Part shown: positions 32,612 to 43,494 of the stretch, piece after piece | Numbering within the stretch: position 1 is the first letter of the stretch | Layout: each line of letters starts with the position of its first letter | Assembly: GCF_003086295.3 (NCBI RefSeq) | Contig: NC_092051.1 | Coordinates: forward strand, 80,484,445 to 80,548,444 | Source: Arachis hypogaea | Taxonomy: Eukaryota; Streptophyta; Magnoliopsida; Fabales; Fabaceae | DNA: 64,000 nucleotides | Reading direction: 5' to 3' | Made by a program: the position numbers and the translations under genes | The notes under the pieces: model-generated | Told to the model about the DNA's origin: nothing | Seen by the model: only the letters and a program-made list of their open reading frames with translations | The model's database searches: none

Positions 32612-34028
32612 GACGTCTGCCACCCAGAGAAAGGGAAAAACAAAGGCAACTACTGGCAGACGTAAAAGAGGAGAATCCGCTATGTCCATCATGGATATCA
32701 TGCACGATGACTCCTGGCGGGAAAAAAATTTTACCCCGCAGGGGAAGGCCGACCAGCTGCTCCCTGCTAATGATCCATTAAAGTTTACAAACCGATACTG
32801 TGAGCTGAAGTATCCGGTGTTTGTAGCCTCCAGGAACCTGTACCTGGAGAGGACTCTGAAGATCCCAGAAGAACTCCAGCAATACACCTCTGATCAAATC
32901 AAACAAAGAGGCTGGTTCTTCCTGGAAAGAAACATGACTGAGGTCAATGCATCTTGGGTAAGGGAATTCTACTGCAATTACTTCAAGACTTCCCTAGATG
33001 CAGTGCACCTCAGGGGGAAGCAGATTCTGGTCACTGAAGAGGCCATTGAAGATGTCTTGAAACTTCTGCCTAAAACTGATCAGCTGGATAGCTATCAAAA
33101 AGCTGAGGAGGATATACGCTTCATGCGATTTGATTGGGATGCAGTCAAGGCCCGGATAGCCCTTGACCCGACCATTCCTTGGATTATGGGTCAGAACACT
33201 ACCATGCCAAAGGGAATCAAGCGGATTTACTTGAATGATGAGGCTCGGCTATGGCATCAGATACTTAGCAACTTTATTATGCCGAGCACTCACGAGACTG
33301 AGATACCAGCCGCTATGATCACCCTCCTATGGTATGTGATGGAGGGTAAGGACCTGTACCTGCCACGCTTTATCCGGTACCATATGGCCAGGGTCCACGT
33401 CTGAGGCACTCTTCCCTTTCCCTATTTGATTACACAGCTAGGCCATCGAGCTGACGTGCCTTGGGAGGATGTTGATGAGAAGCCACCTGCTACAGAATGC
33501 AAGAAGATTATCCCTCACAGCAGGAACTTTCTGGCTTTGGGCTACAGACCTCTATTCCTCACTGCTACTGCTGACACAGCCACACCATCTGCCGGCCCCT
33601 CTTCCTCTACAGCTACCCCTGCCACCACCACTGTACCTCCACCTGCCCCAGAGGCCATCTATCATCTAGTGCACCGCCTGTTTCGATAGCTTGACCAGAT
33701 GGAGCGTCGCAACAAGCGACGCTATGAGCACCTGAAGCTGATGATACGATCTGGCGACATCCCCTCCAAGCCTGACACACCATCCGAGGCATCTGAGGAG
33801 GAGGCGAATGCGCCCAAGGCTGCGACTCATCCAAAGCAGGAGGCAGAGCAGGCAGGCACCCAGCAGGCAGCACACCAGCAGGAGACCCCGCATCAGATTC
33901 AGGCTGTAGACCTCGAGATCCCTATCCAGTCAGCACCTCCTCTGCCACAGGCAGCTCCTCAGACCACCACCACAGAGACTCCAGCTACCCGTCCTTCCAG
34001 TGATGACACCCCTTCACACCCTGCTTGA
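32612..34028 (+). pseudogene. ORF2 of E, putative plant transposon protein family
   Basis: The frame after the acceptor reads a basic NLS-like stretch (RKGKTKATTGRRKR), then the family core (FTPQGKADQLL, LKYPVFVASRNLYLERTLKI, RGWFFLERNMTEVNASWVRE, FDWDAVKARIALDPTIPW, ITLLWYVMEGKDLYLPRFI), and a Pro/Thr/Ala-rich tail to 34028. Two stops interrupt it: TGA 33402 (Arg expected) and TAG 33687 (Gln expected). It would be about 470 residues. The family is common next to plant Athila-like elements (PF20167 from memory); biochemical role unknown, nuclear location inferred from the basic motif. ORF2 of A is a relative; ORF2 of H and J is a more distant one. Confidence 0.78.
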
Positions 34029-34031
34029 GTG

Positions 34032-34070
34032 AGCATCAGGGATGATGCTACATTTTAAGTGTGGGGAGGT
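34032..34070 (+). promoter_or_regulatory. Internal hairpin-polypurine module of E
   Basis: AGCATCA-GGGA-TGATGCT (34032-34049), a perfect 7-bp stem, is followed by AAGTGTGGGGAGGT (34057-34070). It starts 3 bp after the ORF2 stop. Confidence 0.8.
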
Positions 34071-35050
34071 CGCCATCTTTGGCGTTCTTTTTTTTTTTGG
34101 TGAACCACTACATACTCTTTTTATTTTATTTTGATACTTTTCTGTATTTTTATTTTTATTTTTATTTTTGTTTTCTCAGTACTTATATATATTGCTATTT
34201 TTATGTATTTATTCTATGTTGCACTTCAGTTCATATTTTAGTCATTTAGTTTAGTTGCAATTCTAACTTATTAGTTATAGAAATTGTGGATTAATTAGTA
34301 TAGTTTACCCTTTTTAGCATTAGATAGCTTAGTTTGAATTGAAAAATATAAAAAGGAAGTAAACTAGGGACTTGAACATAATAGAAACAATCCAGACACC
34401 TTGTATATATAGCATTACATGTTAGTTAGTTAACAACATTTCATCAAGGAGAAACACTAGAACTTTAAAGCCACCTTAAGTTTTACATTGAGAATAATGG
34501 GAATTTCTTAACTAAACCTGCATGACATACATAACTGATAAATGATTTTTGAGCTAGAGAACACACAGTCTGTGAGTTTTGAGCTTAATTGTATGGTTAC
34601 ATTCAAACCATAATATTTTATTCCTGTGTGTTCCACCCTTCTTTTGTATTCTGGTGTTCTTTACTTTGTTTTAATCTATATGTCCAATTATAGAATAGAA
34701 ATACATACCAAGAGAGTGATTGAGGCCATTATTTGATTTTAGCTCACTTATCCCAAAATAGCCAACCTTTTACATCACCCTTGTTAGCCCCCTTGAGCCT
34801 TTAAATCCCCTTTTATTCTATAAACCACATTACTAATCTTAAGCAGAAAAACAAAATAAAAATCCCAAGTTGAATCCTTGGTTAGCTTAAGATAGGAAGT
34901 ATGTATAGTTTAAATGTGGGAAAACCTATTGAGAACATGGATGATAAAAATAAAAGGGTAAAAAAGTTGAAAAGAATAAAATAATCCAAAATAAAAAGTT
35001 TTGGAAAGCATGCTCATCAAAATAATTGAATTACCATGTGCATTAAAATA

Positions 35051-35081
<31 letters not shown>

Positions 35082-35511
35082 TTTTCAGTATTTAAATAAA
35101 GGGGACACAAAAAAATTTCCCAAATGTGAAATGAAGCATTGCACAAGGGATAAATAATAAATATTGAAACATGAGTATGTAACATCAAAAGTGGAAAAAT
35201 ATGGGAAAATAGGTAAAGAAGCTTTGCTTTACAAAGTATGTATGTTAGGTGAGATCTTAGACTAATTAAGGATTCACTTATTAGCTCACTTAGCCTTATA
35301 CATATACCCTTACCTTTACCTTGGCCCCATTACAATCTTAATTCAAGACCTCATGATTTTTGGTATGTCTATATTCTATAATTGTTGATTGGTTAGATGA
35401 AGAACAAAGTTATAGAAAGTAAGAATAAAAAGAAGAATAGAGTGATTAACCCAATAAACACTGAGTGATTAGAGAGTAAACACAAAATCCAGTGAGGGTT
35501 CAATAGCTCAT
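34071..35511 (+). other. 3' untranslated region of E (left of F)
   Basis: AT-rich with no credible gene. It has T-rich runs, a TA microsatellite at about 35048-35069, and blocks shared with the 3' UTRs of A and D. Confidence 0.65.
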
Positions 35512-37346
35512 TGGTGCACGAAAATTACTTCACACTATGTAATTCCGCACAACTTCAAAAATTTAAAAGAAAAATATAGAATATGCAATTGACACAAAAC
35601 TTAGAACAAGACACTAAACTCACGAAAAAAAATTAAGAATTGATAAAGAAAAATAATATTTTTGAAAAATTTTTGAAAAAGAAATAAAGTACTCAGAATT
35701 TAATGACTCTATAGCAACAAAAAATAAATTATTCCTAATCTAAGCAACAAAATAAACCTTTAGTTGTTCAAACTCAAACAATCCCCGGCAACGGCGCCAA
35801 AAACTTGGTGCACGAATTGTAAATCATACTTTTCACAACTCGTACCACTAACCAGCAAGTGCACTGGGTCGTCCAAGTAATACCTTATGTGAGTAAGGGT
35901 CGAATCCCACGGAGATTGTTGGCTTTAACCAATCTATGGTTATCTTGTAACTCTTAGTCTGGATATCAATTATAGTTATCAGTTTGAATTGCGAAGAATA
36001 AAAGAGCATGAAATAAATACTTGTTCTGCAGTAATGAAGAATATGTTGGAGTTTTGGAGATGCTTTGTCTTCTGAATCTCTGCTTTCTCCCTATCTTCTT
36101 CTTCACGCACGCAAGGTTCCTCCTATGGTAAGTTGTGTGTTGGTGGATCACCGTTGTCAATGGCTACCATCCGTCCTCTCAGTGAAAAAGTTCCAGGTGC
36201 GCTGTCACCGCACGGCTAATCATCTGTCGGTTCTCGATCATGTCAGAATAGGATCCATTGATCCTTTTGCGTCTGTCACTACGCCCAACACTCGCGAGTT
36301 TGAAGCTCGTCACAGTCATTCAATCCCTAAATCCTACTTGGAATACCACAGACAAGGTTTAGACTTTCCGGATTCTCAAGAATGCTACCAATGGATTCTA
36401 GCTTATACCACAAAGATTCTGATTAAGGAATCCAAGAGATATTCATTCAATCGAAGGTAGAATGGAGGTGGTTGCTAGGCACGCGTTCATAGGTTGAGAA
36501 TGGTGATGACTGTCACGGATCATCACATCCATCATATTGAAGTGCGAATGAACATCTTAGATAGAAACAAGCGTGTTTTAATAGAAAACAGAAATAGTTG
36601 CATTAATTCATCGAAACACAGTAGAGCTCCTCACCCCCAACAATGGAGTTCAGAGACTCATGCCGTCAAAGAGTACAAAATTCAGATCTAAAAATGTCAT
36701 GAGGTGCAAAATAAATCTCTAAAAGTTGTTTAAATACTAAACTGGTAACCTAGATTTATAGAAAATGAGTAAACTATGATAGATAGTGCAGAAATCCACT
36801 TCTGGGGCCCACTTGGTGTGTGCTGGGGCTGAGACTTAAGCTTCTCACGTGCCTGGGCTATTTTGGGCATTCAACGCCAGGTTGTAACCTGTTTCTGGCA
36901 TTGAACTCCAACTTGTAACTTGTTTCTGGCGCTGGACGCTAGACTGCAACATGGAACTGGCGTTGAATGCCAGTTTACGTCATTTATCCTTGAGCAAAGT
37001 ATGGACTATTATATATTTCTGGAAAGCCCTGGATGTATACTTTCCAACGCTATTGAGACCGTACCATTTGGAGTTCTGTAGCTCCAGAAAATCCACTTTG
37101 AGTGCAGGAAGGTCAGAATCCAACAGCATCAGCAATCCTTTTTCAGCCTGAATCAGATTTTTGCTCAGCTCCCTCAATTTCAGCCAGAAAATACCTGAAA
37201 TCATAGAAAAACACACAAACTCATAGTAAAGTCCAGAAATGTGATTTTTAATTAAAAACTAATAAAAATATACTAAAAACCAACTAAATCATACTAAAAA
37301 CTAAGTAAAAACAATGCCAAAAAGCGTATAAATTATCCGCTCATCA
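35512..37346 (-). mobile_element. Element F: remnant of the TGATGAGCGG family, 3' part deleted
   Basis: It is flanked by CTCAT duplications (35507-35511 and 37347-37351). On the minus strand it consists of a full 5' LTR (37346-35806), a primer site (35782-35799 on the plus strand), about 220 bp of leader, and only the last roughly 45 bp of a 3' LTR ending GTGCACCA. All coding sequence and most of the 3' LTR are gone, yet the TSD is intact. Confidence 0.85.
35806..37346 (-). repeat. 5' LTR of F
   Basis: 1541 bp, minus strand. It holds a GGCGTTCAACGCC-type array at about 36870-36975 and a TATA-like TATAAA (minus) at 36755-36760. The 3' end lacks the decayed primer-site-like stretch seen in B, H and J. 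Confidence 0.87.
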
Positions 37347-37458
37347 CTCATTAACATATATCTCTGCTTAAATTATTAATTGTCTTGCAAGTTTATAAAA
37401 TGTTTTTTTTCTCTCCCATCTCAATTGTAAAGGCACTTTATCACTATCTAAGGCTTGG

Positions 37459-37459
<1 letters not shown>

Positions 37460-37504
<45 letters not shown>
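37460..37504. repeat. AT microsatellite
   Basis: About 22 AT dinucleotides in the 3' UTR of E. Confidence 0.95.
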
Positions 37505-37506
<2 letters not shown>

Positions 37507-37666
37507 CTCCTTGAGAATGTGAATTAATTCAACTACATGCAAGCTTTATATTCAAGTGAATAAAAATTATAATTGCATGATGCATCATTCATTTAGGTAG
37601 TTGCATTTAGATTAGATTGCATTGCATGGCATTCCACCACTTTAACCTAACATTACTCTTGGACTT

Positions 37667-37703
37667 AGCATGAGGACATGCTATTGTTTAAGTGTGGGGA
37701 GGT
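37667..37703 (+). promoter_or_regulatory. Terminal hairpin-polypurine module of E
   Basis: AGCATG-AGGA-CATGCT (37667-37682) is followed by AAGTGTGGGGAGGT (37690-37703) against the 3' LTR. It is identical in stem and tract to A. Confidence 0.85.
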
Positions 37704-39257
37704 TGATAAACCCATATTTTATGATATATTTTATGCTTAATCTGAGTGATTTATTCAATCCTTCACCCACTTATTCATATTAATTGCATGGTTTTACTTT
37801 CCCTTCCTTATTATGTGATGTATGTGAAAAACATGTTTCCTATGCTTTAAAATTAATTATTTTAATTACCTTTATTTCCATTCGATGCCGTGATTCGTGT
37901 GTTGAGTAGTTTCAGATCTTCTAAGGCAGGAATGACTTAAAGGATGGAAAGGAAACATACAAAAATGGAAGGAAAACATAAAACGGAGTTTTTGGAGAAA
38001 CTGGCATCCACGCGATCGCATGGGCGACACAGACGCATGCCAAGCGCGAAGAAGCAGCGACGCGGCTGCATGACTGACGCGACCGCATGCCTTGAGCGAA
38101 ATACATATGACGCGGCTGCATGCTGACGCGACCGTGTGCCAAGGAAAACTCCGAATGACGTGACCACGTGACCCACACAGACGCGTGATAGAGGCCACGC
38201 ACCAGAAATTGCAGAAAATGCTCCCAGCGAATTCTGAAGCCCTTTTTGGCCTAAATCCAAGTCCATAAGGCATAAACCAGAGGTTATAAAGTGGAGGAAT
38301 GCATCTATTCAAAGAGAGACTCCACTTTAGTTAGTTTTCATGATTTAGATTTAGTTTAGAGAGAGGTTCTCTCCTCTCTCTTCTCTCTTTAGGATTAGGA
38401 TTTAGGATTTCTCTTAGTTTTAGGAGTGACTCTCGATCCCAGGTTCAATGTTCCTCTACTTTAAGCTTCCCTTTCACTTTTTATTCATTCCATTACTTTA
38501 GTTGGTTATTTGATGTTGCAATTTAATTTATGAATTCTTCCATGTTACAGATTACTCTTTTGAATTAATGTTATTTGAGGTATTTCAGTTTATTATTGCT
38601 TTTCTTTTATTTACATTATTGTTATTCCCATCTGAAGGCATTTTTATTCCAGTAGATTTACTTTTCTCCTTTTGGTCTTGGTTAAGAAATCAGTAACTCA
38701 GGAGTTATCAAACTCAAACATGAATGATAATTGTTATCTTTGTTAATTAAATTAAACTTCAATAATCCCAATCTTTTCTTAGGAAATAAATAGGATTCGA
38801 AGATCAAACCAATTAATCCCTTGACCTTCCTTTATCTTAGTAAAGGTTAACAAAGTGGAATTAAGATTCAATTCTCATCATCATTGATAAGGATAACTAG
38901 GATAGGACCTCCAATTTCTCATACCTTGCCAAAAGTTTATTTACAGTCAATTATTTATTTTACTTGCCATTTAAATTGCTTATTCTTCATTTACTTTATT
39001 TGCTAATTAAACTATTCACTCCTCATTCTCAAAACCCCAATTTACAATCTCCATAACCAATAATAAGAACATACTTTCCTGCAGTTCCTTGAGAAGACGA
39101 CCCGAGATTTGAATACTTCGGTTATCAATTTATTTAGGGGTTTGTTACTTGTGACAACCAAAACGTTTGTATGAAAGGACTTTTGTTGGTTTAGGAACTA
39201 TACCTGCAACGAGGATTTATCTGTAATTTTCTAGACCACGCAAAAGTTCTCTCATCA
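37704..39257 (+). repeat. 3' LTR of E
   Basis: 1554 bp, nearly identical to 27301-28856. Most differences lie in the ACGCG array (about 38005-38198), many of them C-to-T or G-to-A. It keeps TTATAAAG at 38284-38291. Confidence 0.9.
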
Positions 39258-39433
39258 CACATCTTCCTGCAACTCGTTAGGAGACGACCTGGGACTCATA
39301 CTCCTAGTATTTTATTTCTAAAATTTGTGACAACTCTTTTCTAAATTGACAAGTGGATTTTTGCTGGTTAAAAGCTGTACTTGCAATGCCATTTTTCTTA
39401 ATAATTCTTAATCTACAAATTTCTGCCGCGTCA
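39258..39433 (+). repeat. 3' LTR of A, last piece
   Basis: It runs from CACATCTTCCTGCAACTCG to GCCGCGTCA and completes the 3' LTR of A. It is followed by AGCGG, the A target duplication. Confidence 0.88.
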
Positions 39434-40329
39434 AGCGGCTATTACTATCCTTTAGAAACGGAAAATCGTATCTGGGAAATTGGGATTACTCGTGACCGGA
39501 TAAATGTCGGGATTGCGGGCAGCCAACCGACACATGAGCTCATGGCCTGTGCTAGGGCTAGACATGCATCATTCTTGTCTGCGCATCATTCTCTGTTATA
39601 TTCCTTTCTGTGTGTGATCTATTTCCTTATGTTTGTTTGCTTGTATGCTATTTCTGTGTTATATTTTCTTGTATTTTGTTTGTGTTCTATTTTTTGTTGT
39701 CTCTACTTTCTCTTTCTATCTTTATCTTCTGTTTACTGCTTCACTATATTCTGTTATTCGTTTACTAATCGACACCGTGTAAATGAACGTAACTAATAAC
39801 CCCGACCCTACTAAGAACTCCCCAGTTCTTACCCCCTTCTCTCCCTTCCTCCCCTTCAGATGGAATCGGGCGTGATATTCTATGAAGTCAAAGACCTATA
39901 CATTTACGAGGATCCAGTGTACTATGGTTACTACATTCTGAATGCGGAGCTTCGTATGAGACGTTACGCATTACAAAACCGTCTCTTCCAACATCCTTTG
40001 TATAGTTTGCTTTTTGATCCTGATGATCCCTACGACTTTCCCTTATCCTGGTTACACCCTGATGCACCTGGACATCCTTTTCCCGATGATCACGGACACT
40101 CTATACCAGCTCAACCCTTGAATGAGGTGGCACCTGAGCCTATCATTCCTGATGAGCCTGAGATAGCTGAAGAGTACGTACATGTGATTCCACCAGAGTG
40201 GGACCTTCCCCTTGAGCCAATCTTAGACTTTCCACAACCTGCTGAGTCGGCACTACCGGATGACGGGGTAGCTCCGATATACGCGAACAGACCTGTGCTT
40301 GCAAATGGTTTTGTACATAGTGACAGTGA
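39434..40329 (+). pseudogene. Unassigned coding-like remnant hosting A and G
   Basis: Joined to bases 1-92, the first part reads SGYYYPLETENRIWEIGITR and on to about 39560. It is followed by T-rich sequence without coding signal that ends in CCTCCCCTTCAG, a plausible splice acceptor, at 39859. The open frame from ATG 39860 (MESGVIFYEVKDLYIYEDPV) is Tyr/Pro/Asp-rich with an acidic middle and is cut at about 40330 by LTR G. The layout (exon, T-rich intron, ORF with Pro/Glu-rich tail) could be an older retroelement ORF. I do not recognise a domain. Confidence 0.45.
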
Positions 40330-41364
40330 TGGTGTATTTTTGGAAAATGAATTCCAACACCCAAAACTAACCGGCAAGTGTACCGGGTCACATCAAGTAA
40401 TAATAACTCACATGAGTGAGGTCGATCCCACAGAGATTGAAGGATTGAGAAATTTTAGTTTAGTGGTTGATTTAGTCAAGCGAATCAAGTGTTGGTTTGA
40501 GTGGTTTATAATTGATAGAAGCTAAATTGCATGAAATGTAAAGGGAGAGGGAAGAATTGCAGTAAATTAAAGAGAACAGAAAGTAAAAGTGCTGAATCTT
40601 AAAGAACAAGTAAATTAAATTGCAAAAGCTTAGATTGCAAGAAATATAAATGACTGAATCTTAAAGTGCAAGGAATATAAATTGCTTGAATTGTAAAAGG
40701 GTTCAGGGAGATGGGATTGCAGAAATTAAACAATCACAAGTGAATTGTAACAAGCAGAAGAGCAAAAGATGAATTAAATTGAAGTAGATCTCAAACAGAA
40801 AAGTAAAAATGCTTGAAGAATTAAAATAGAAAGTAAATATAGCTTAATTGCAGAAGTTAAAAGAGAAATTGAAGATCTCAGGAGTGGAAGAGACTAGAAA
40901 ACAAGTCTAGATCTCAAATCCTTCCTTGATCCAACAAGAACAATTGCAAAAGAAATGAAAAGTAAATTGCAGAAGAAAAGAGAAGAATGAAAGTAGTCAA
41001 CAGAATTTAATAGAATTATGCAGAAAGATAAACAAGAGATCTCAAGGTGAGATTGAAACAGAATTTCTTCAATTCTTCACCCAAGATCCAAGACAAGAAG
41101 TAAAGAGTGCTCAAGCAAGAACAAGGAAGAAGAGAGATCAATTCTCCTTCTGAATTCTCCAAGATCCAAATTCAAAGTAAAAAACTCTAAAAATTATAAA
41201 ATGAAAATTCTCAAAGATGCAAAAAGATCCTTACTAAATTAAACTAGCTTCTATTTATACACTTTCTATTCATGAATTTTAGAATTTGGGTGGGCTTTTT
41301 TAATTTGGTGAAGAATTGAATTTAATTGGATTTTTAATTGAATTTTCAGCCCAAGAGTATTGCT

Positions 41365-41625
41365 CCCAGTGGAGTGCTCTGCTCTTGTGGGGAGCGGAGC
41401 ATTGAGGCTTGTCTTTGGCCTCTTTGTTGCGTGCCAAGTTGGGTATCAATAAGAATAGCGCTCCGCTCTTATGGAGAGCGTAGCATTGTCTTGCCTTGGT
41501 GTGTGTCTTGTGCGCTTCAAGCTCTTTGACCGTGTCATGTTGCGCGCTCCAAGCTTCCCTGGCCGTGTCATGTTATGCAACGAATGAGGAAAGTAGCGCT
41601 CTGCTCTCCTTGGAAGCGTAGCACT
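41365..41625 (-). repeat. GAGCGGAGC palindrome array, LTR G (continues at 52750-52890)
   Basis: Units such as GCTCTGCTCTTGTGGGGAGC and GCTCCGCTCTTATGGAGAGC can fold as hairpins. The array starts about 105 bp upstream (in LTR sense) of the TATA-like box at 41252-41259. The right half is separated by element H. Confidence 0.72.
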
Positions 41626-41697
41626 CCTTTTGCTTGGGTGAGGTCCCAGGTTCGAAACTTGTTGGAGGCATGCGCTGGCTCTTTTTCTTTGTGAAGG

Positions 41698-43363
41698 TGA
41701 TGAGCGGATAATTTATATGCTTTTTGGCATTGTTTTTAGCATGTTTTTAGTAGGATCTAGTTACTTTTAGGGATGTTTTCATTAGTTTTTATGTTAAATT
41801 CACATTTCTGGACTTTACTATGAGTTTGTATGTTTTTCTGTGATTTCAGGTATTTTCTGGCTGAAATTGAGGGACTTGAGCAGAAATCAGATTCAGAGGT
41901 TGAAAAAGGACTGCTGATGCTGTTGGATTCTGACCTCCCTGCACTCAAAGTGAATTTTCTGGAGCTACAGAACTCGAAATGGCGCGCTTCCAATTGCGTT
42001 GGAAAGTAGACATCCAGGGCTTTCCAGAAATATATAATAGTCCATACTTTGGCCAAGAATTGATGACGTAAACTGGCGTTCAACGCCAGCCTTCTGCCCA
42101 AATCTGGCGTCCAACGCCAGAAAAGGATCCAAAACCAGAGTTGAACGCCCAAACTGGCACAGAAACTGGCGTTCAACTCCACAAATGGCCTCTGCACGTG
42201 CAACACTCAGGCTCAGCCCAAACACACACCAAGTGGGCCCCGGAAGTGGATTTATGCATCAATTACTTACTCATGTAAACCCTAGTAGCTAGTTTATTAT
42301 AAATAGGACCTCTTACTATTGTATTAGGCGTCTTTTAGACCATCTTTGGATTACCTTATGATCTATTGATCTCGTTTAGGGGGCTGGCCATCTCGGCCAT
42401 GCCTGGACCTTTCACTTATGTATTTTCAACGGTAGAGTTTCTACACTCCATAGATTAAGGTGTGGAGCTCTGCTGTTCCTCAAAGATTAATGCAAAGTAC
42501 TACTGTTTTCTATTCAATTCTTCTTATTTCGCTTCTAAGATATCCATTCGCACCCAAGAACGTGATGAAGGTGATGATTATGTGTGACGCTCATCATCCT
42601 TCTCCCTTATGAACGCGTGCCTGACAAACACTTCTGTTCTACATGAAATAAGCTAGAATGAGTATCTCTTAGATCTCCTAACCAGAATCTTTGTGGCGTA
42701 AGCTAGAATGATGGCGGCATTCAAGAGAATCCGGAAAGTCTAAACCTTGTCTGTGGTATTCCGAGTAGGATTCAATGATTGAATGACTGTGACGAGCTTC
42801 AAACTCGCGAGTGCTGGGCGTTAGTGACAGACGCAAAAGGAGGGTGAATCCTATTCCAGCATGATCGAGAACCGACAGATGAATAGCCGTGCCGTGACAG
42901 GGTGCGTGAGCATATTATTCACTGAGAGGAGGGGATGTAGCCACTGACAACGGTGATGCCCCTTGCATACAGCCAGCCATGGAAAGGAGTAAGACTGATT
43001 GGATGAAGATAGCAGGAAAGCAGAGGTTCAGAGGAACGAAAAGCATCTCCATTCGCTTATCTGAAATTCCTACCAATGATTTACATAAGTATCTCTATCC
43101 CTATTTTATTATATAATATTCGAAAACACCATTATCACTTTATATCTGCCTGACTGAGATCTACAAGGTGACCATAGCTTGCTTCATACCAACAATCTCC
43201 GTGGGATTCGACCCTTACTCACGTAAGGTATTACTTGGACGACCCAGTGCACTTGCTGGTTAGTTGTATCGAAGTTGTGACAATTATGTATTGAGATCAG
43301 CGCACCAAGTTGCTCACGTTGCCAGGGATTGTTTGAGCCTGGACATCACAATTTCGTGCACCA
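41698..43363 (+). repeat. 5' LTR of H
   Basis: TGATGAGCGG to GTGCACCA. Array at about 42073-42182, TATA box TATAAATA at 42298-42305. Near the 3' end (43305-43337) CACCAAGTTGCTCACGTTGC and CAGGGATTGTTTGAGCC resemble a decayed copy of primer site plus leader inside the LTR. Confidence 0.92.
42073..42182 (+). repeat. GGCGTTCAACGCC palindrome array, LTR H (5')
   Basis: Four units, including CTGGCGTTCAACGCCAGCC and CTGGCGTCCAACGCCAG. The 3' LTR copy is at about 51280-51392 and is where many LTR differences fall. It ends 116 bp before the TATA box. Confidence 0.85.
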
Positions 43364-43369
43364 AGTTTT

Positions 43370-43387
43370 TGGCGCCGTTGCCGGGGA
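43370..43387 (+). promoter_or_regulatory. Primer binding site of H
   Basis: Perfect TGGCGCCGTTGCCGGGGA, 6 bp after the LTR. Confidence 0.88.
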
Positions 43388-43476
43388 TTTGTTTATTCCT
43401 ATTTGGTGCCAAGAATCGTCTGAGTTTTCGGCAAGAGTTGTCAAAGATCCCAATCCCGGCAACAACACCAAGTTTT

Positions 43477-43494
43477 TGGCGCCGTTGCCGTGGA
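43477..43494 (+). promoter_or_regulatory. Second primer-site copy in the leader of H
   Basis: CACCAAGTTTTTGGCGCCGT and on to TGCCGTGGATTGTTTGAG repeats the LTR-leader junction 107 bp downstream, with one mismatch in the 18-mer. It has no LTR in front of it and marks a local duplication. Confidence 0.75.

Larger units (their letters stand above)
27301..39257 (+). mobile_element. Element E: non-autonomous Athila-like element with an unknown ORF1 and an ORF2
   Basis: It is flanked by CACAT duplications (27296-27300 and 39258-39262). The LTRs are 1556 and 1554 bp. Order: LTR, primer site, broken unknown ORF1, hairpin, ACGCG array, promoter-like and intron-like segment, ORF2, internal polypurine module, 3' UTR (holding element F), terminal module, LTR. 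No gag, protease, RT or integrase is present. It should depend on an A-like element for movement. Confidence 0.9.
93..39433 (+). mobile_element. Element A: Athila-like Ty3/Gypsy LTR retrotransposon, split by nested insertions
   Basis: Element A has LTRs beginning TGATAAACCAC and ending GYGTCA, a tRNA-Asp-type primer site at 1532-1549 and a polypurine tract at 20380-20393. Its coding order is gag, protease, RT, RNase H, integrase and a decayed ORF2. Element B interrupts the pro region at 3660, and D and E interrupt the 3' LTR. Without insertions it would be roughly 11 kb. It is the only element in the window that encodes RT and integrase. Many stops, two frameshifts and an altered RT active site show that it is dead. 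Being host to B, D and E, it is older than those three. Confidence 0.9.

Noticed and set aside
35782..35799. tRNA gene fragment
   Set aside because: The sequence is the reverse of the primer binding site of F next to its LTR, not a tRNA gene; no cloverleaf around it.
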